From the NCBI RefSeq assembly GCF_024347475.1, contig NZ_AP025488.1, forward strand, positions 1,488,001 to 1,552,000: a stretch of 64,000 nt of DNA, given 5' to 3'. Within the stretch, counting starts at the first letter, position 1, and every line of letters starts with the position of its first letter. Position numbers and translations under genes: made by a program. Of the stretch, positions 55,817 to 64,000 are shown piece after piece. The stretch is from Vibrio fortis (GTDB lineage Bacteria > Pseudomonadota > Gammaproteobacteria > Enterobacterales > Vibrionaceae). The notes beneath the pieces are model-generated. The model was not told the origin of the DNA, searched no databases, and saw only the letters and a program-made list of their open reading frames with translations.

Positions 55817-57985
55817 TTAGATCTTTGACATTTTATTATAGTGTGCAGAGTAACCCATTTTTTCAAAAACTAATCTTAATCCATCTTTGAACGAAGCATA
55901 ATCAAACTCTTTAAAGTCTATTATATTTTGCCCTAAAGAGTGTGATTCACGATTGATGTAACGAATGAATGCTTGATATCTAACTTCTTGAAGTTTTTTA
56001 TCTTGCATAACATTGCTGAGATCTGACTTTTGAACAAAGTTGAAAAAATACTCTATGACATTACGCATACAGTTGGCTATCAATGCTGGCGGTTGATTTT
56101 CGTCATTAATTACAGACCAATATGACTGATAATCGTTCTGAACTTCCTCATACTTCATCGAATCAATCGTTGTGCCTTTTGTGTTTTTTGAAAGCCTAAA
56201 AAGCAACTGTTCTTCTTTTCTTTTTTTATGGTTAGAATCTACAAGTTCATAAAAAAAGTACAAACTATGTGTTAAAACAAACACTTGTTCAACATTTGCA
56301 GCTTCAAAAAAATCATTCTTGATGATACGACCAATGTTATAAACATAAATGTGAGACAAGCTTGAGACAGGATCATCAATCACAGCAATTTTTTTTACGT
56401 TACCTTCGTCTGCAGTCTGCTTACCTTTAAACAATTCACGAAAGTACAAAAAGCTAATAATCATCTTCTCCCCTTCGGAAAGAGATGAGAAAATTTGACC
56501 GTTTGACCCTGTTCTTACAAGTTTGTAAAGGTCATCTTCATATTTTTCGATGTAAAAATCAGTAATACCAATATCTGTAAGTCCTTTATTGATATTAACA
56601 ATTGATTCTTCAATATTAACAGTCTGTTTTTGCGCCTGTTTCCGTTTTTTATCGAGGGCTGCAATATCAGTATCTACCTCTTTTTTATCACCTTCGAGCT
56701 TGTTTTTTTTCGCTGTACTTTCTTTTGAAAATGACTCATACGCCTTGATTGTTTGGTCGTACTCCCATCGAACTAACTGCCAAAACTGCTTTTTGATTTT
56801 CTTTTTTTCATCAGCTGAGTTATTAACTTTTTGGTTATGGACACCAATTTTTTCATTTGCTGTATACACATATTCATTAAACTTTTGAACATGTTCAACA
56901 AGTCCATCTAACTCAACTTGCAAGCTTGGTGTGTTCTTTTTTTGTTCAATTTTTTGTAGGTTAGATTTCAACGTAGAACGAATCAAACCATAGCTTTCTG
57001 TCATTTCAGCAAGAAAATCAGCACAAAATTGAGATGTTTTGTAGGATTCAAAATCTGTTAATGACTCAACAATTGCTTTGTATGTTGTAACTATCTCTGC
57101 GATTTTTGTCTTACTTTCTTCATATGATTCGTCAAAATAGTCTTTGATCTGGGCGATTAACTCAGGAGTAACAGTCTTAGATTGACAGAACGGACAAGTA
57201 GCATCTTCAATCTCATCAAGGTACTCCAAACCATTACTAACCCAATCAGAGTTTTGTAACTGATTAATCAGTTTTGAAATTGGGCTATCTTCATTGCCTA
57301 TAACTATTTCTTTAAGTAATGCAACTTCTTCTAAGGAAAGCTCTGATAGCGAGATCTTAGGCAAAATTGAAAATGTGGTGGCAGTTTCTCCATCTATTGC
57401 GGTAACTTCTTCTTTGAGATTTTCAATCGTTTTTGTTGGTTTTACATCTGGTAAAGGAACGGATACGAGGTGGTCAAATAGAACCTTCTTGTTTCCCATC
57501 AAGCGGTCAAGACAAAATTTCAGAACACGATCACCACCTGAGTAATCCGTTTTTATTTCCCAAACTTTTTTTTCAGCTTTTTCTTTTGCTTTGTTTAATG
57601 CTTCGACTTCTTTATCAATATCAGATTGAAAACCATCGCTCTTCACTTTGAGTTGGTCAATCTCCTCCCCAAGCTGCTCTACTCTTAATTTTGCTTTCTT
57701 GTTTTCTTGTGAAAGGCTGAAAATACCATCAATTGAGTCTTTTTCATAAAAGACATCTTGGATAAACTTTTGATTGTAAACGAGAATTTTGCAGTCACCC
57801 TTCACATGAGAGCAATTCTTATAGTCTTCATGTTCTGGCGAGTAGAAGTAGTTCGAGAATGTACTCTTACCTGTACCGTTCAAGCCGTAAATGATGTTTA
57901 CTTTTTTATCACTGTTAAGTGATGTTTTTCCTTTGTAGCTTGCTACATTCTCTAAACTTATTTGTGAAATCAAACCTGCCCCCAA
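55817..57985 (-). CDS. RloC/PrrC-like AAA_13 ATPase, candidate tRNase
   Basis: A 722-residue SMC-like ATPase. Walker A is GLNGTGKST (34-42). Long coiled coils flank a zinc-hook CPFC (264-267). The ABC signature is LSEGEK, Walker B is AVIDDPVSSLS, and the switch is LTHS. The C-terminal part has Arg641-x3-Glu645 (MRNVIEYF) and His682 (NRESHS), the spacing of the Arg-Glu-His triad of PrrC-type anticodon nucleases. RloC combines zinc hook and tRNase. There is no ATG; translation starts at TTG 57985 or TTG 57973. The tRNase role is inferred, since other AAA_13 proteins share parts of this pattern. It is divergent from the methyltransferase gene. Confidence 0.75.
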   Translation of the reverse strand: MGAGLISQISLENVASYKGKTSLNSDKKVNIIYGLNGTGKSTFSNYFYSPEHEDYKNCSHVKGDCKILVYNQKFIQDVFYEKDSIDGIFSLSQENKKAKLRVEQLGEEIDQLKVKSDGFQSDIDKEVEALNKAKEKAEKKVWEIKTDYSGGDRVLKFCLDRLMGNKKVLFDHLVSVPLPDVKPTKTIENLKEEVTAIDGETATTFSILPKISLSELSLEEVALLKEIVIGNEDSPISKLINQLQNSDWVSNGLEYLDEIEDATCPFCQSKTVTPELIAQIKDYFDESYEESKTKIAEIVTTYKAIVESLTDFESYKTSQFCADFLAEMTESYGLIRSTLKSNLQKIEQKKNTPSLQVELDGLVEHVQKFNEYVYTANEKIGVHNQKVNNSADEKKKIKKQFWQLVRWEYDQTIKAYESFSKESTAKKNKLEGDKKEVDTDIAALDKKRKQAQKQTVNIEESIVNINKGLTDIGITDFYIEKYEDDLYKLVRTGSNGQIFSSLSEGEKMIISFLYFRELFKGKQTADEGNVKKIAVIDDPVSSLSHIYVYNIGRIIKNDFFEAANVEQVFVLTHSLYFFYELVDSNHKKRKEEQLLFRLSKNTKGTTIDSMKYEEVQNDYQSYWSVINDENQPPALIANCMRNVIEYFFNFVQKSDLSNVMQDKKLQEVRYQAFIRYINRESHSLGQNIIDFKEFDYASFKDGLRLVFEKMGYSAHYNKMSKI

Positions 57986-58139
57986 CCTTACGGCTTAAAA
58001 GTAATTTAACCGCATAGAGTGATTAAAAACCAACCAATCGATTCAAAAGAATGCTGTATGACAAACATATTCTTTATATGAAACAGATTTTATCCTGATT
58101 TATTGTACAATACACTGAAATACATCAGGTTTTGACGAT

Positions 58140-60827
58140 ATGACTAAGATCACGTACACAGAAGTTTTTGATAATCTTGAAGCGTTATCAACGAACATTA
58201 CTCCAAGCTCTTTCATCTACGATTTTTTGTCTTGCTTTGATACCCCTAAGTCGACAATTACTCGATTAAAAAAAACACACCAAGATACCAGTGAAGTTAT
58301 TGTTAATGGTGAATTGCTTTTCCAAGAAACAGATCAAGACTTATCGATTGAGATGGCAAAAGCTCTTCAGAGGAAAAACCTGAAAAAGAATAAGATACGA
58401 TTTGTCATAATTACTGATTACAGAACGTTGATGGCATATGATCTAAAAGCTAATGACACTGTACATTTAGACATAATCGACCTTCATAAAGAGTTTCAAT
58501 TTTTTGCACCAATAGCAGGGTTTGAAAGGGCAACATTAGCCACTGAGTCTTTAGCTGATGCTAAAGCAGCAGAGAAAATGGCGAAGCTGTTTGATTTATT
58601 GAAGTTTGAGAACTCTGTTGAGACAGCAGAACAAATCCGCACAATGAATGTATTCCTGTCAAGAATACTTTTCTGTTTTTTCGCAGAAGATACAGGAATC
58701 TTTGAAAAAAACTTATTCACAAAAACAGTTGGTGACGGCTCATCTGTGGATGGTTCTGATACACATATAGTTATAAGTCAGCTATTTAAACTTCTCAATT
58801 CAAAGCATCCTACCGAGCTATCTCAAAAATTTAAGGATTTCCCATACGTAAACGGTGGTCTGTTTGCGGAGGAAATTGATGTACCAAGATTCAACATCCG
58901 TTCAAGAGAAGCCTTGATCCAGTGTGGCTCATTAGATTGGTCTTCTATTAACCCTGATATTTTTGGTTCAATGTTCCAAGCAGTTGTCGATGTAGACAAG
59001 CGTTCTGATATGGGAATGCACTACACTTCAGTCCCAAACATTTTAAAAGTTCTACAACCGTTATTTTTAGATTCCCTCAAACAAGAATATCACCGAATTG
59101 ATGAGAGCGATGTAAAAGATACAACAAAGATCAAGAACTTAAAGTCACTATGTTCTCGTTTATCAAGTATAAAAGTCGGAGATATGGCTTGTGGCTCAGG
59201 CAACTTCTTAATCATTGCTTATAGAGAGCTTCGTCTACTTGAAATTGAAATACTTCGCTCAATTAGAACACTTGAGGGTTCTGATAACCAAATCTTGTTG
59301 GGGTTGGGTGCTCCACAATCAGGTATATCTTTAGAGCAGTTTTATGGCATTGAATATGATGACTTTGCTTGTGGTATAGCGGTTCTTTCTCTGTGGCTGG
59401 TTGAGCACCAGATGAATCAACAGTTCAATAAGGAATTTGATGCAAGTGAAGCGACTCTACCTTTAAAATCCTTCAATAACATTATTCACGATAATGCTTT
59501 ACGTGTGGATTGGGAATCTCTTATGCCAAATAAAGGTGAAGTCTATATCGTTGGCAACCCTCCTTTTATCGGGGCGAGAAAGAAAAAAGAGCATCATACC
59601 TCTGACTTAAGTGTGGTTTGTAAGGATATCAAGAAGTTCAAGAACTTAGATTATGTTTCTGGCTGGTTCGTTAAAGGACAACAGTACATATCAAGTAACG
59701 ACCAAGCTAAGTGTGCGCTCGTTGCAACTAACTCAATTTGCCAAGGTGATTCTGTAGGAATTTTGTGGAGCTATTTACTCGATAATACAAATATTGAAAT
59801 AGACTTTGCCTACTCATCATTCAATTGGTCCAACAATGCCAAGGGCAAGGCAGCAGTTACATGTATAGTTGTTGCAATGAGAAACAAGTCTTCTTCTGAA
59901 AAATATTTATTTGACGGTGAAGTTAAAAAGAGAGCGAAAAACATCAATGCATACCTCATAGATGCTCCTGATGTTTTTGTCTATTCTGAACGTGCTCCCT
60001 TACATAGTTACCCGAAAATGGTTTTTGGGAGTATGCCAAATGATGACGGCAACTTGATTCTATCGAGTGAAGATAAACAGACTCTACTGAACACTCACCC
60101 TGAGTCAGCTCCTTTAATTCGCAAATTACTTGGGTCAAAGGAACTCATCAACTCTTTAGAAAGATATTGCTTATGGATTACAGATGACAATTTAGAATTA
60201 GCTAATTCTATTCCACCGATCAAAGAAAGAATTGATAACGTTCGTACATACCGAGAAAACTCAACAAGAGCTGCAACACAGAAGCTTTCTGTTATTCCAC
60301 ATCGCTTTGGTGAAGTACGTCACCTTGAAGAGAATTCAATCTTATTCCCTTCAATTTCATCTGAAAATCGTGACTATATACCATGTGATTTTTTTGATAA
60401 GTCAGTTATAACCAACAATAAAAACTTCGCTATATATGGTGGGGATAATGTTTTATTTGCGTTGTTATCATCAAAACACAACATGCTTTGGGCGAAAGCT
60501 GTTGCAGGAAGAACACGAAATGATATCTGTTATTCAAACACAATTTGCTATAACACATTACCATTACCACACCTCAATGATGCTCAAAGAGATAGACTTT
60601 CAGAGTTTGCAAAAGAAATCATGAAGTGCCGAATCATAGAAGGCGGTTCTCTTGCTTCTATGTATGGCTCTAACAAGATGCCAGCATCATTAAAGTCTAT
60701 TCATGAAGATCTTGATAGCTTCGTAGACAGTCTTTATCAAAAATCTTCTGGAAAAAGTAACCCAATCAAAAATGATAATGAAAGACTTGCTGTTTTATTC
60801 AAGCTCTATTCAGAGCTGAAAGGATAA
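58140..60827 (+). CDS. MmeI-like DNA adenine methyltransferase, nuclease motif lost
   Basis: An 895-residue protein with the MmeI/type IIL plan: N-terminal domain (1-160), helical spacer (about 160-290), methyltransferase (about 300-580), target-recognition region (about 600-800) and C-terminal helices. GMHYTS precedes motif I DMACGSGNFL (348-357); motif IV is NPPF (473-476), so N6-adenine methylation is expected. The MmeI N-domain carries D-x9-E-x-K; here the aligned stretch EVIVNGELLFQET (52-64) has Glu, Gln and Thr instead. The endonuclease is probably dead. It leads a three-gene run with the helicase 4 bp downstream. Confidence 0.82.
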   Translation: MTKITYTEVFDNLEALSTNITPSSFIYDFLSCFDTPKSTITRLKKTHQDTSEVIVNGELLFQETDQDLSIEMAKALQRKNLKKNKIRFVIITDYRTLMAYDLKANDTVHLDIIDLHKEFQFFAPIAGFERATLATESLADAKAAEKMAKLFDLLKFENSVETAEQIRTMNVFLSRILFCFFAEDTGIFEKNLFTKTVGDGSSVDGSDTHIVISQLFKLLNSKHPTELSQKFKDFPYVNGGLFAEEIDVPRFNIRSREALIQCGSLDWSSINPDIFGSMFQAVVDVDKRSDMGMHYTSVPNILKVLQPLFLDSLKQEYHRIDESDVKDTTKIKNLKSLCSRLSSIKVGDMACGSGNFLIIAYRELRLLEIEILRSIRTLEGSDNQILLGLGAPQSGISLEQFYGIEYDDFACGIAVLSLWLVEHQMNQQFNKEFDASEATLPLKSFNNIIHDNALRVDWESLMPNKGEVYIVGNPPFIGARKKKEHHTSDLSVVCKDIKKFKNLDYVSGWFVKGQQYISSNDQAKCALVATNSICQGDSVGILWSYLLDNTNIEIDFAYSSFNWSNNAKGKAAVTCIVVAMRNKSSSEKYLFDGEVKKRAKNINAYLIDAPDVFVYSERAPLHSYPKMVFGSMPNDDGNLILSSEDKQTLLNTHPESAPLIRKLLGSKELINSLERYCLWITDDNLELANSIPPIKERIDNVRTYRENSTRAATQKLSVIPHRFGEVRHLEENSILFPSISSENRDYIPCDFFDKSVITNNKNFAIYGGDNVLFALLSSKHNMLWAKAVAGRTRNDICYSNTICYNTLPLPHLNDAQRDRLSEFAKEIMKCRIIEGGSLASMYGSNKMPASLKSIHEDLDSFVDSLYQKSSGKSNPIKNDNERLAVLFKLYSELKG

Positions 60828-60831
60828 CAAA

Positions 60832-62853
60832 ATGACAACTAACTTTGTTGAAGTTCAATATGAACGAAACGCTAATAGCGTTAATACGAACGCTATGGGT
60901 ATGCGAGAAATGCAAGCAAGGGCTTTTGATTCACGCATGTCGCAATATTTGCTTTTAAAATCACCGCCAGCATCTGGTAAGTCTCGAGCACTCATGTTCA
61001 TTGCTTTAGACAAAATGATCAATCAATCTGTTAAGAAAACCATCATTGCTGTACCTGAAAAATCTATCGGTGGTTCATTCTCTAATACTGACCTATCGAC
61101 CTACGGTTTTTTTTCTGATTGGAACGTAAAAGACGAGAACAATCTTTGCATTGACTCGAGCAATCCAAAAGAAGCATTTATTAGATTTATCAACTCAGAA
61201 GATAAGATCCTAATCTGTACTCATTCGACTTTAAGAAATTCTATTAAAGAAATTGATATATCTCAGTTAAACGATTGTTTATTGGCAATTGACGAGTTTC
61301 ATCATGTGTCAAGTAACGACAGGAATAAGCTTGGTCAAAATCTCCAAGAGATTATGGATTCTACGTCATGTCATATTGTTGCTATGACAGGATCTTACTT
61401 CCGTGGTGACTCTGAAGCTATCCTACTACCTGAATATGAAAGTCGCTTCGATACTGTTACTTACAACTACTATGAACAGCTAAATGGATATAAGTATCTA
61501 AAAACATTAGGAATTGGATATCATTTCTATCAAGGTAATTATATTGACCAGATACTCGATGTATTAGACACAAACAAGAAGACCATTCTTCACATACCAA
61601 ATGTGATGAGTAGAGAGTCATCAGGTAAAAAATACAGAGAAGTGGACTTGATTTTAGAAAAAATAGGTAAGCTTGTTGATATAGACCCTAAAACGCACAT
61701 TTACTACGTGCAAGAGCATGGTAGTGAAAAAATTATTAAAGTCGCTAACTTGGTTGATGATACAGAGAACAGTAAAAAAAGATCAAAGACCCAAGCATAC
61801 TTGAGAGACATAAAAAAAGCAGATGATGTTGACCTAATTATTGCACTCAACACTGCTAAAGAAGGTTTTGACTGGCAATTTTGTGAACATTCATTAACCA
61901 TTGGGTACAGAGGCTCACTTGTTGAAATCATTCAAATCATCGGTAGATGTACTCGAGATTCAGAGAATAAAACACACGCTCAATTTACTAACCTCATCGT
62001 AAACCCTGATGTTAGTGATGCTTTAGTTAAAGATTCAGTAAACAATATGCTAAAAGCTATTACTTGTTCATTGTTGATGGAGCAGATCTTAGAGCCTCGA
62101 CTCAATTTTAGATCAGAGAAAAAGTCTGAACCGAAAGAACAGGATTTTGACGATGATTACAAAGGCGAAAAAGATAAAGTTGGCGACCTAAAGAAAAAGA
62201 CTGGCACAGTAACCATTAAAGGATTCAAGGAGCCGAGTACAGATAAGGTACGCAAAATAATAAAAGATGACATGACAGAACTTCAAGCTGCTGTCTTACA
62301 AGATAACGCAATGCAGAAGGCAATGGCAGATTGTAGCGACCAGAATGCTGCTAATGAAGTCCACCTTACCCGAATTATTCAAGAAAAATTCAAAGGACTT
62401 GGATTGTCAGACCAGGAAGTAGAAGAAATCAGACATCACTTTATGGCTGAAACTTTGATAAAGCCATCGAGAATTAAAGAGAAAACTAATGCTGATGGAT
62501 CTAAATCACGTTTCATAGAAATGGCTAACAACCATTTTGACTTAGACAACCTAAGCATTGACTTGATTAACTCCTGCAACATATACAAAACGGCGTTCGA
62601 TGTACTTTCTAAGCATATTGATGCTCCAATTTTAAAAGCAATTAAAAATGAAATCGCTTCTCAAAAAATCACTATGACTAAGGAAGAAGCGTTAGTCTTA
62701 TTTAGAGAGCATAAAATTGAAGAATTCATGCAAAGAACAGGTAGACCACCTTCGATTGATTCATTAGACCCTATGGAACGCAGGCTTGCGGAAGCGGTTC
62801 TTTTTGCCGAACAGATTAGAAATAAAAGAAGATTAAGTGAACAAAATGGATGA
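60832..62853 (+). CDS. SF2 helicase/translocase of the restriction-like unit
   Basis: A 673-residue superfamily 2 protein. Motifs: Q-like MREMQARAFD, I PPASGKS (45-51), II DEFH (154-157), III MTGS, V ALNTAKEGFDW, and VI QIIGRCTR (368-375). The C-terminal 300 residues are helical and end in EEFMQRTGRPPSIDSLDP, a GRPP module also seen at the start of the next protein. It likely translocates on DNA like restriction-system motors. The RBS AAAGGA lies in the end of the methyltransferase gene. It overlaps the downstream gene by 8 bp. Confidence 0.82.
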   Translation: MTTNFVEVQYERNANSVNTNAMGMREMQARAFDSRMSQYLLLKSPPASGKSRALMFIALDKMINQSVKKTIIAVPEKSIGGSFSNTDLSTYGFFSDWNVKDENNLCIDSSNPKEAFIRFINSEDKILICTHSTLRNSIKEIDISQLNDCLLAIDEFHHVSSNDRNKLGQNLQEIMDSTSCHIVAMTGSYFRGDSEAILLPEYESRFDTVTYNYYEQLNGYKYLKTLGIGYHFYQGNYIDQILDVLDTNKKTILHIPNVMSRESSGKKYREVDLILEKIGKLVDIDPKTHIYYVQEHGSEKIIKVANLVDDTENSKKRSKTQAYLRDIKKADDVDLIIALNTAKEGFDWQFCEHSLTIGYRGSLVEIIQIIGRCTRDSENKTHAQFTNLIVNPDVSDALVKDSVNNMLKAITCSLLMEQILEPRLNFRSEKKSEPKEQDFDDDYKGEKDKVGDLKKKTGTVTIKGFKEPSTDKVRKIIKDDMTELQAAVLQDNAMQKAMADCSDQNAANEVHLTRIIQEKFKGLGLSDQEVEEIRHHFMAETLIKPSRIKEKTNADGSKSRFIEMANNHFDLDNLSIDLINSCNIYKTAFDVLSKHIDAPILKAIKNEIASQKITMTKEEALVLFREHKIEEFMQRTGRPPSIDSLDPMERRLAEAVLFAEQIRNKRRLSEQNG

Positions 62854-64000
62854 TGCTGAATTTTTAGACGCAATACTTAAAGCCGATAAGTATGGGTGGA
62901 TTTCAGAACCGAAGGATAAGGTTATATCCGTTAAATCCACAGAGTTCGATACATTTTCGACTATCAACGATTTCTTCAGAGAGCATGGAAGGCCACCTGA
63001 AGAGTCAGGTGATATGGTTGAGTTTAAGCTATACCATCAACTACAGAAGCTAAAAGACCAACCAGCACTATGTGACGAACTATCTGAACATGATGAATTT
63101 AACCTTTTAAGTCAAAAGACAAACTTTGAAGATTTTGACTCATTTGACGATATTCTAAACTCAGATTTACTGGAACGCTTATCTCCGAGTGATTCTGTTT
63201 CTAATGATATTTTTTCAATTAAAAATGTTACCAAGCCAGAAGTTATCAAAGAAAGGAAAAAAGCTGATCAAATTGGTAAGACGCTGCCATGCCCTAACTT
63301 TGACACCTTTAAGCCACTCTTTGAAAATGTTCACTACGGAATATCATCAGGTTTAAAAGGACTTGAAACGGTCTCTGAATCTGAACTTTCAGTATTTGAG
63401 TTTAAGGAAGGTAACTTTTATCTACTTAAAGGTATGTTGCTATTCATAGATTATATGTCTGATATCTTTAGAGGAACTGATAGAGAGGATAGAAGACTTT
63501 TAATCATCTTTGAAAATGGCACTCAATCTACGATGTTACTTCGCTCCCTTACGAAACGCATTCGTGAAGATCTTGGTGCAAAACGGGTTACTAATAGTGA
63601 TGGAACCGCATTTAATGCTAAGCGGATTAAATCCGAAGAAGAGTTAGATCCTAACCTTCAGGTTTACAAGAAAACAAAAGCTACTGGATATATATACATA
63701 GCGAAAACACTACGTGAAGACCTTCGCTCCGAGTATCGCCATTTGTATAAAATTGGATTAACGAAACGAGACGTAAAAGAAAGATTTAAAGAAGCACCTA
63801 ATGATCCTGCTTTCTTAATGTCTCCTGCGGAAGAAGTGAAAATCATCCCCCTTAAAGGATTAGATTTAAACTCAGTAGAAGCAGCAATTCACTCACTTTT
63901 TGATACTGTCAGACTTGAAATTGAAGTCATTGGTAATGATGGACGTTCATACAAAGCCAAGGAATGGTTTATTGTTCCTATAACAGCTATAGAAGAAACG
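62846..64000 (+). CDS. GIY-YIG nuclease protein (truncated by window edge)
   Basis: 385 codons are open to the last base, with no stop. The ATG at 62846 overlaps the helicase stop. The N-terminal part has a GRPP module (FFREHGRPPEESGD, about 41-54). The middle, about 110-270, is unrecognised. A GIY-YIG domain of the T5orf172/MUG113 type starts at GYIYIA (281-286), then YKIGLTKRDVKERF (301-314) with the conserved Arg, Glu345 in VEAAIHSLF, and KEWFIVP. It is the likely DNA-cutting subunit of the three-gene unit. The true length is unknown. Confidence 0.78.
   Translation, partial: MDDAEFLDAILKADKYGWISEPKDKVISVKSTEFDTFSTINDFFREHGRPPEESGDMVEFKLYHQLQKLKDQPALCDELSEHDEFNLLSQKTNFEDFDSFDDILNSDLLERLSPSDSVSNDIFSIKNVTKPEVIKERKKADQIGKTLPCPNFDTFKPLFENVHYGISSGLKGLETVSESELSVFEFKEGNFYLLKGMLLFIDYMSDIFRGTDREDRRLLIIFENGTQSTMLLRSLTKRIREDLGAKRVTNSDGTAFNAKRIKSEEELDPNLQVYKKTKATGYIYIAKTLREDLRSEYRHLYKIGLTKRDVKERFKEAPNDPAFLMSPAEEVKIIPLKGLDLNSVEAAIHSLFDTVRLEIEVIGNDGRSYKAKEWFIVPITAIEET

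Noticed and set aside
55400..64000. Integrase, transposase or tRNA-type attachment site for the defence island
   Set aside because: None could be seen in this window; the island may continue past the right end, so mobility is not claimed.
1..64000. CRISPR arrays, tRNA and rRNA genes
   Set aside because: No regularly spaced repeats, cloverleaf-like segments or rRNA-like sequence were recognised on reading both strands; small RNAs without protein or terminator signals could be missed.
58140..64000. Identification of the three-gene unit as BREX, DISARM or type I restriction
   Set aside because: No PglZ, BrxL, DrmA/DrmB, HsdS or HsdR-like protein is present; the methylase is MmeI-like and the nuclease is GIY-YIG.

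Overview
The window reads as a piece of a marine Vibrio chromosome, probably Splendidus-like. The gene repertoire supports this: a PL7 alginate lyase, a sulfatase, a gluconate TRAP cluster, a 2-aminoethylphosphonate (AEP) cluster containing a PbfA-type ammonia-lyase, and a ShyB-like M23 endopeptidase. The species placement is inference from gene content. No tRNA, rRNA, CRISPR array, transposase or integrase was recognised.

Layout. 1-10.4 kb: mixed core and accessory genes (MFS fragment, LysR regulator with GloA2, PepSY and DUF2946 membrane proteins, cytochrome b562, a YcdX-type PHP hydrolase, a large HD-GYP sensor, and a DMT exporter divergent from a LysR regulator). 10.5-11.5 kb: an AT-rich patch with a small orphan gene and a Crp/Fnr-type regulator whose 5' end carries a 28-bp tandem duplication that shifts the frame. 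11.8-15 kb: M23 endopeptidase with a candidate Zur operator, a TPR membrane protein and two unknown small proteins. 15.3-23.2 kb: sulfatase, LysR regulator, heterodimeric ABC exporter, alginate lyase. 23.2-33.2 kb: GST, DUF2059, NUDIX, DHH phosphoesterase, DUF333 lipoprotein, DUF218 protein, L-serine dehydratase, POT-family transporter and a siderophore-interacting protein with a Fur-like box.

33.3-39.6 kb is a gluconate unit: TRAP transporter (DctP/Q/M type), gluconokinase and 6-phosphogluconate dehydrogenase in one tightly packed minus-strand run, followed by the GntR repressor. GntR-type palindromes lie upstream of both the TRAP operon and gntR. 39.8-53.4 kb is a phosphonate unit: DMT protein, PhnR, fused permease, PhnT, TonB receptor, FAD oxidoreductase, PhnS, PhnW, PbfA and PhnX. 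Near-identical TGGTAT/TACCA palindromes in the regulatory regions are candidate PhnR operators. PhnW, PbfA and probably the FAD enzyme all make phosphonoacetaldehyde, which PhnX splits into acetaldehyde and phosphate. 53.7-55.3 kb holds an OmpA-family porin and an OsmC protein.

From about 55.4 kb to the window end the sequence looks more AT-rich and holds a defence island. On the minus strand is a 722-residue AAA ATPase with a zinc-hook CPFC and a C-terminal Arg-x3-Glu...His pattern, so a RloC/PrrC-like tRNase candidate. Divergent from it is a three-gene run: an MmeI-like DNA methyltransferase whose N-terminal nuclease motif appears dead, an SF2 helicase, and a GIY-YIG nuclease running off the end. 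This looks like a restriction system with methylation/recognition, translocation and cleavage split over three proteins, next to a possible tRNase guard. It is the best candidate here for an undescribed system.
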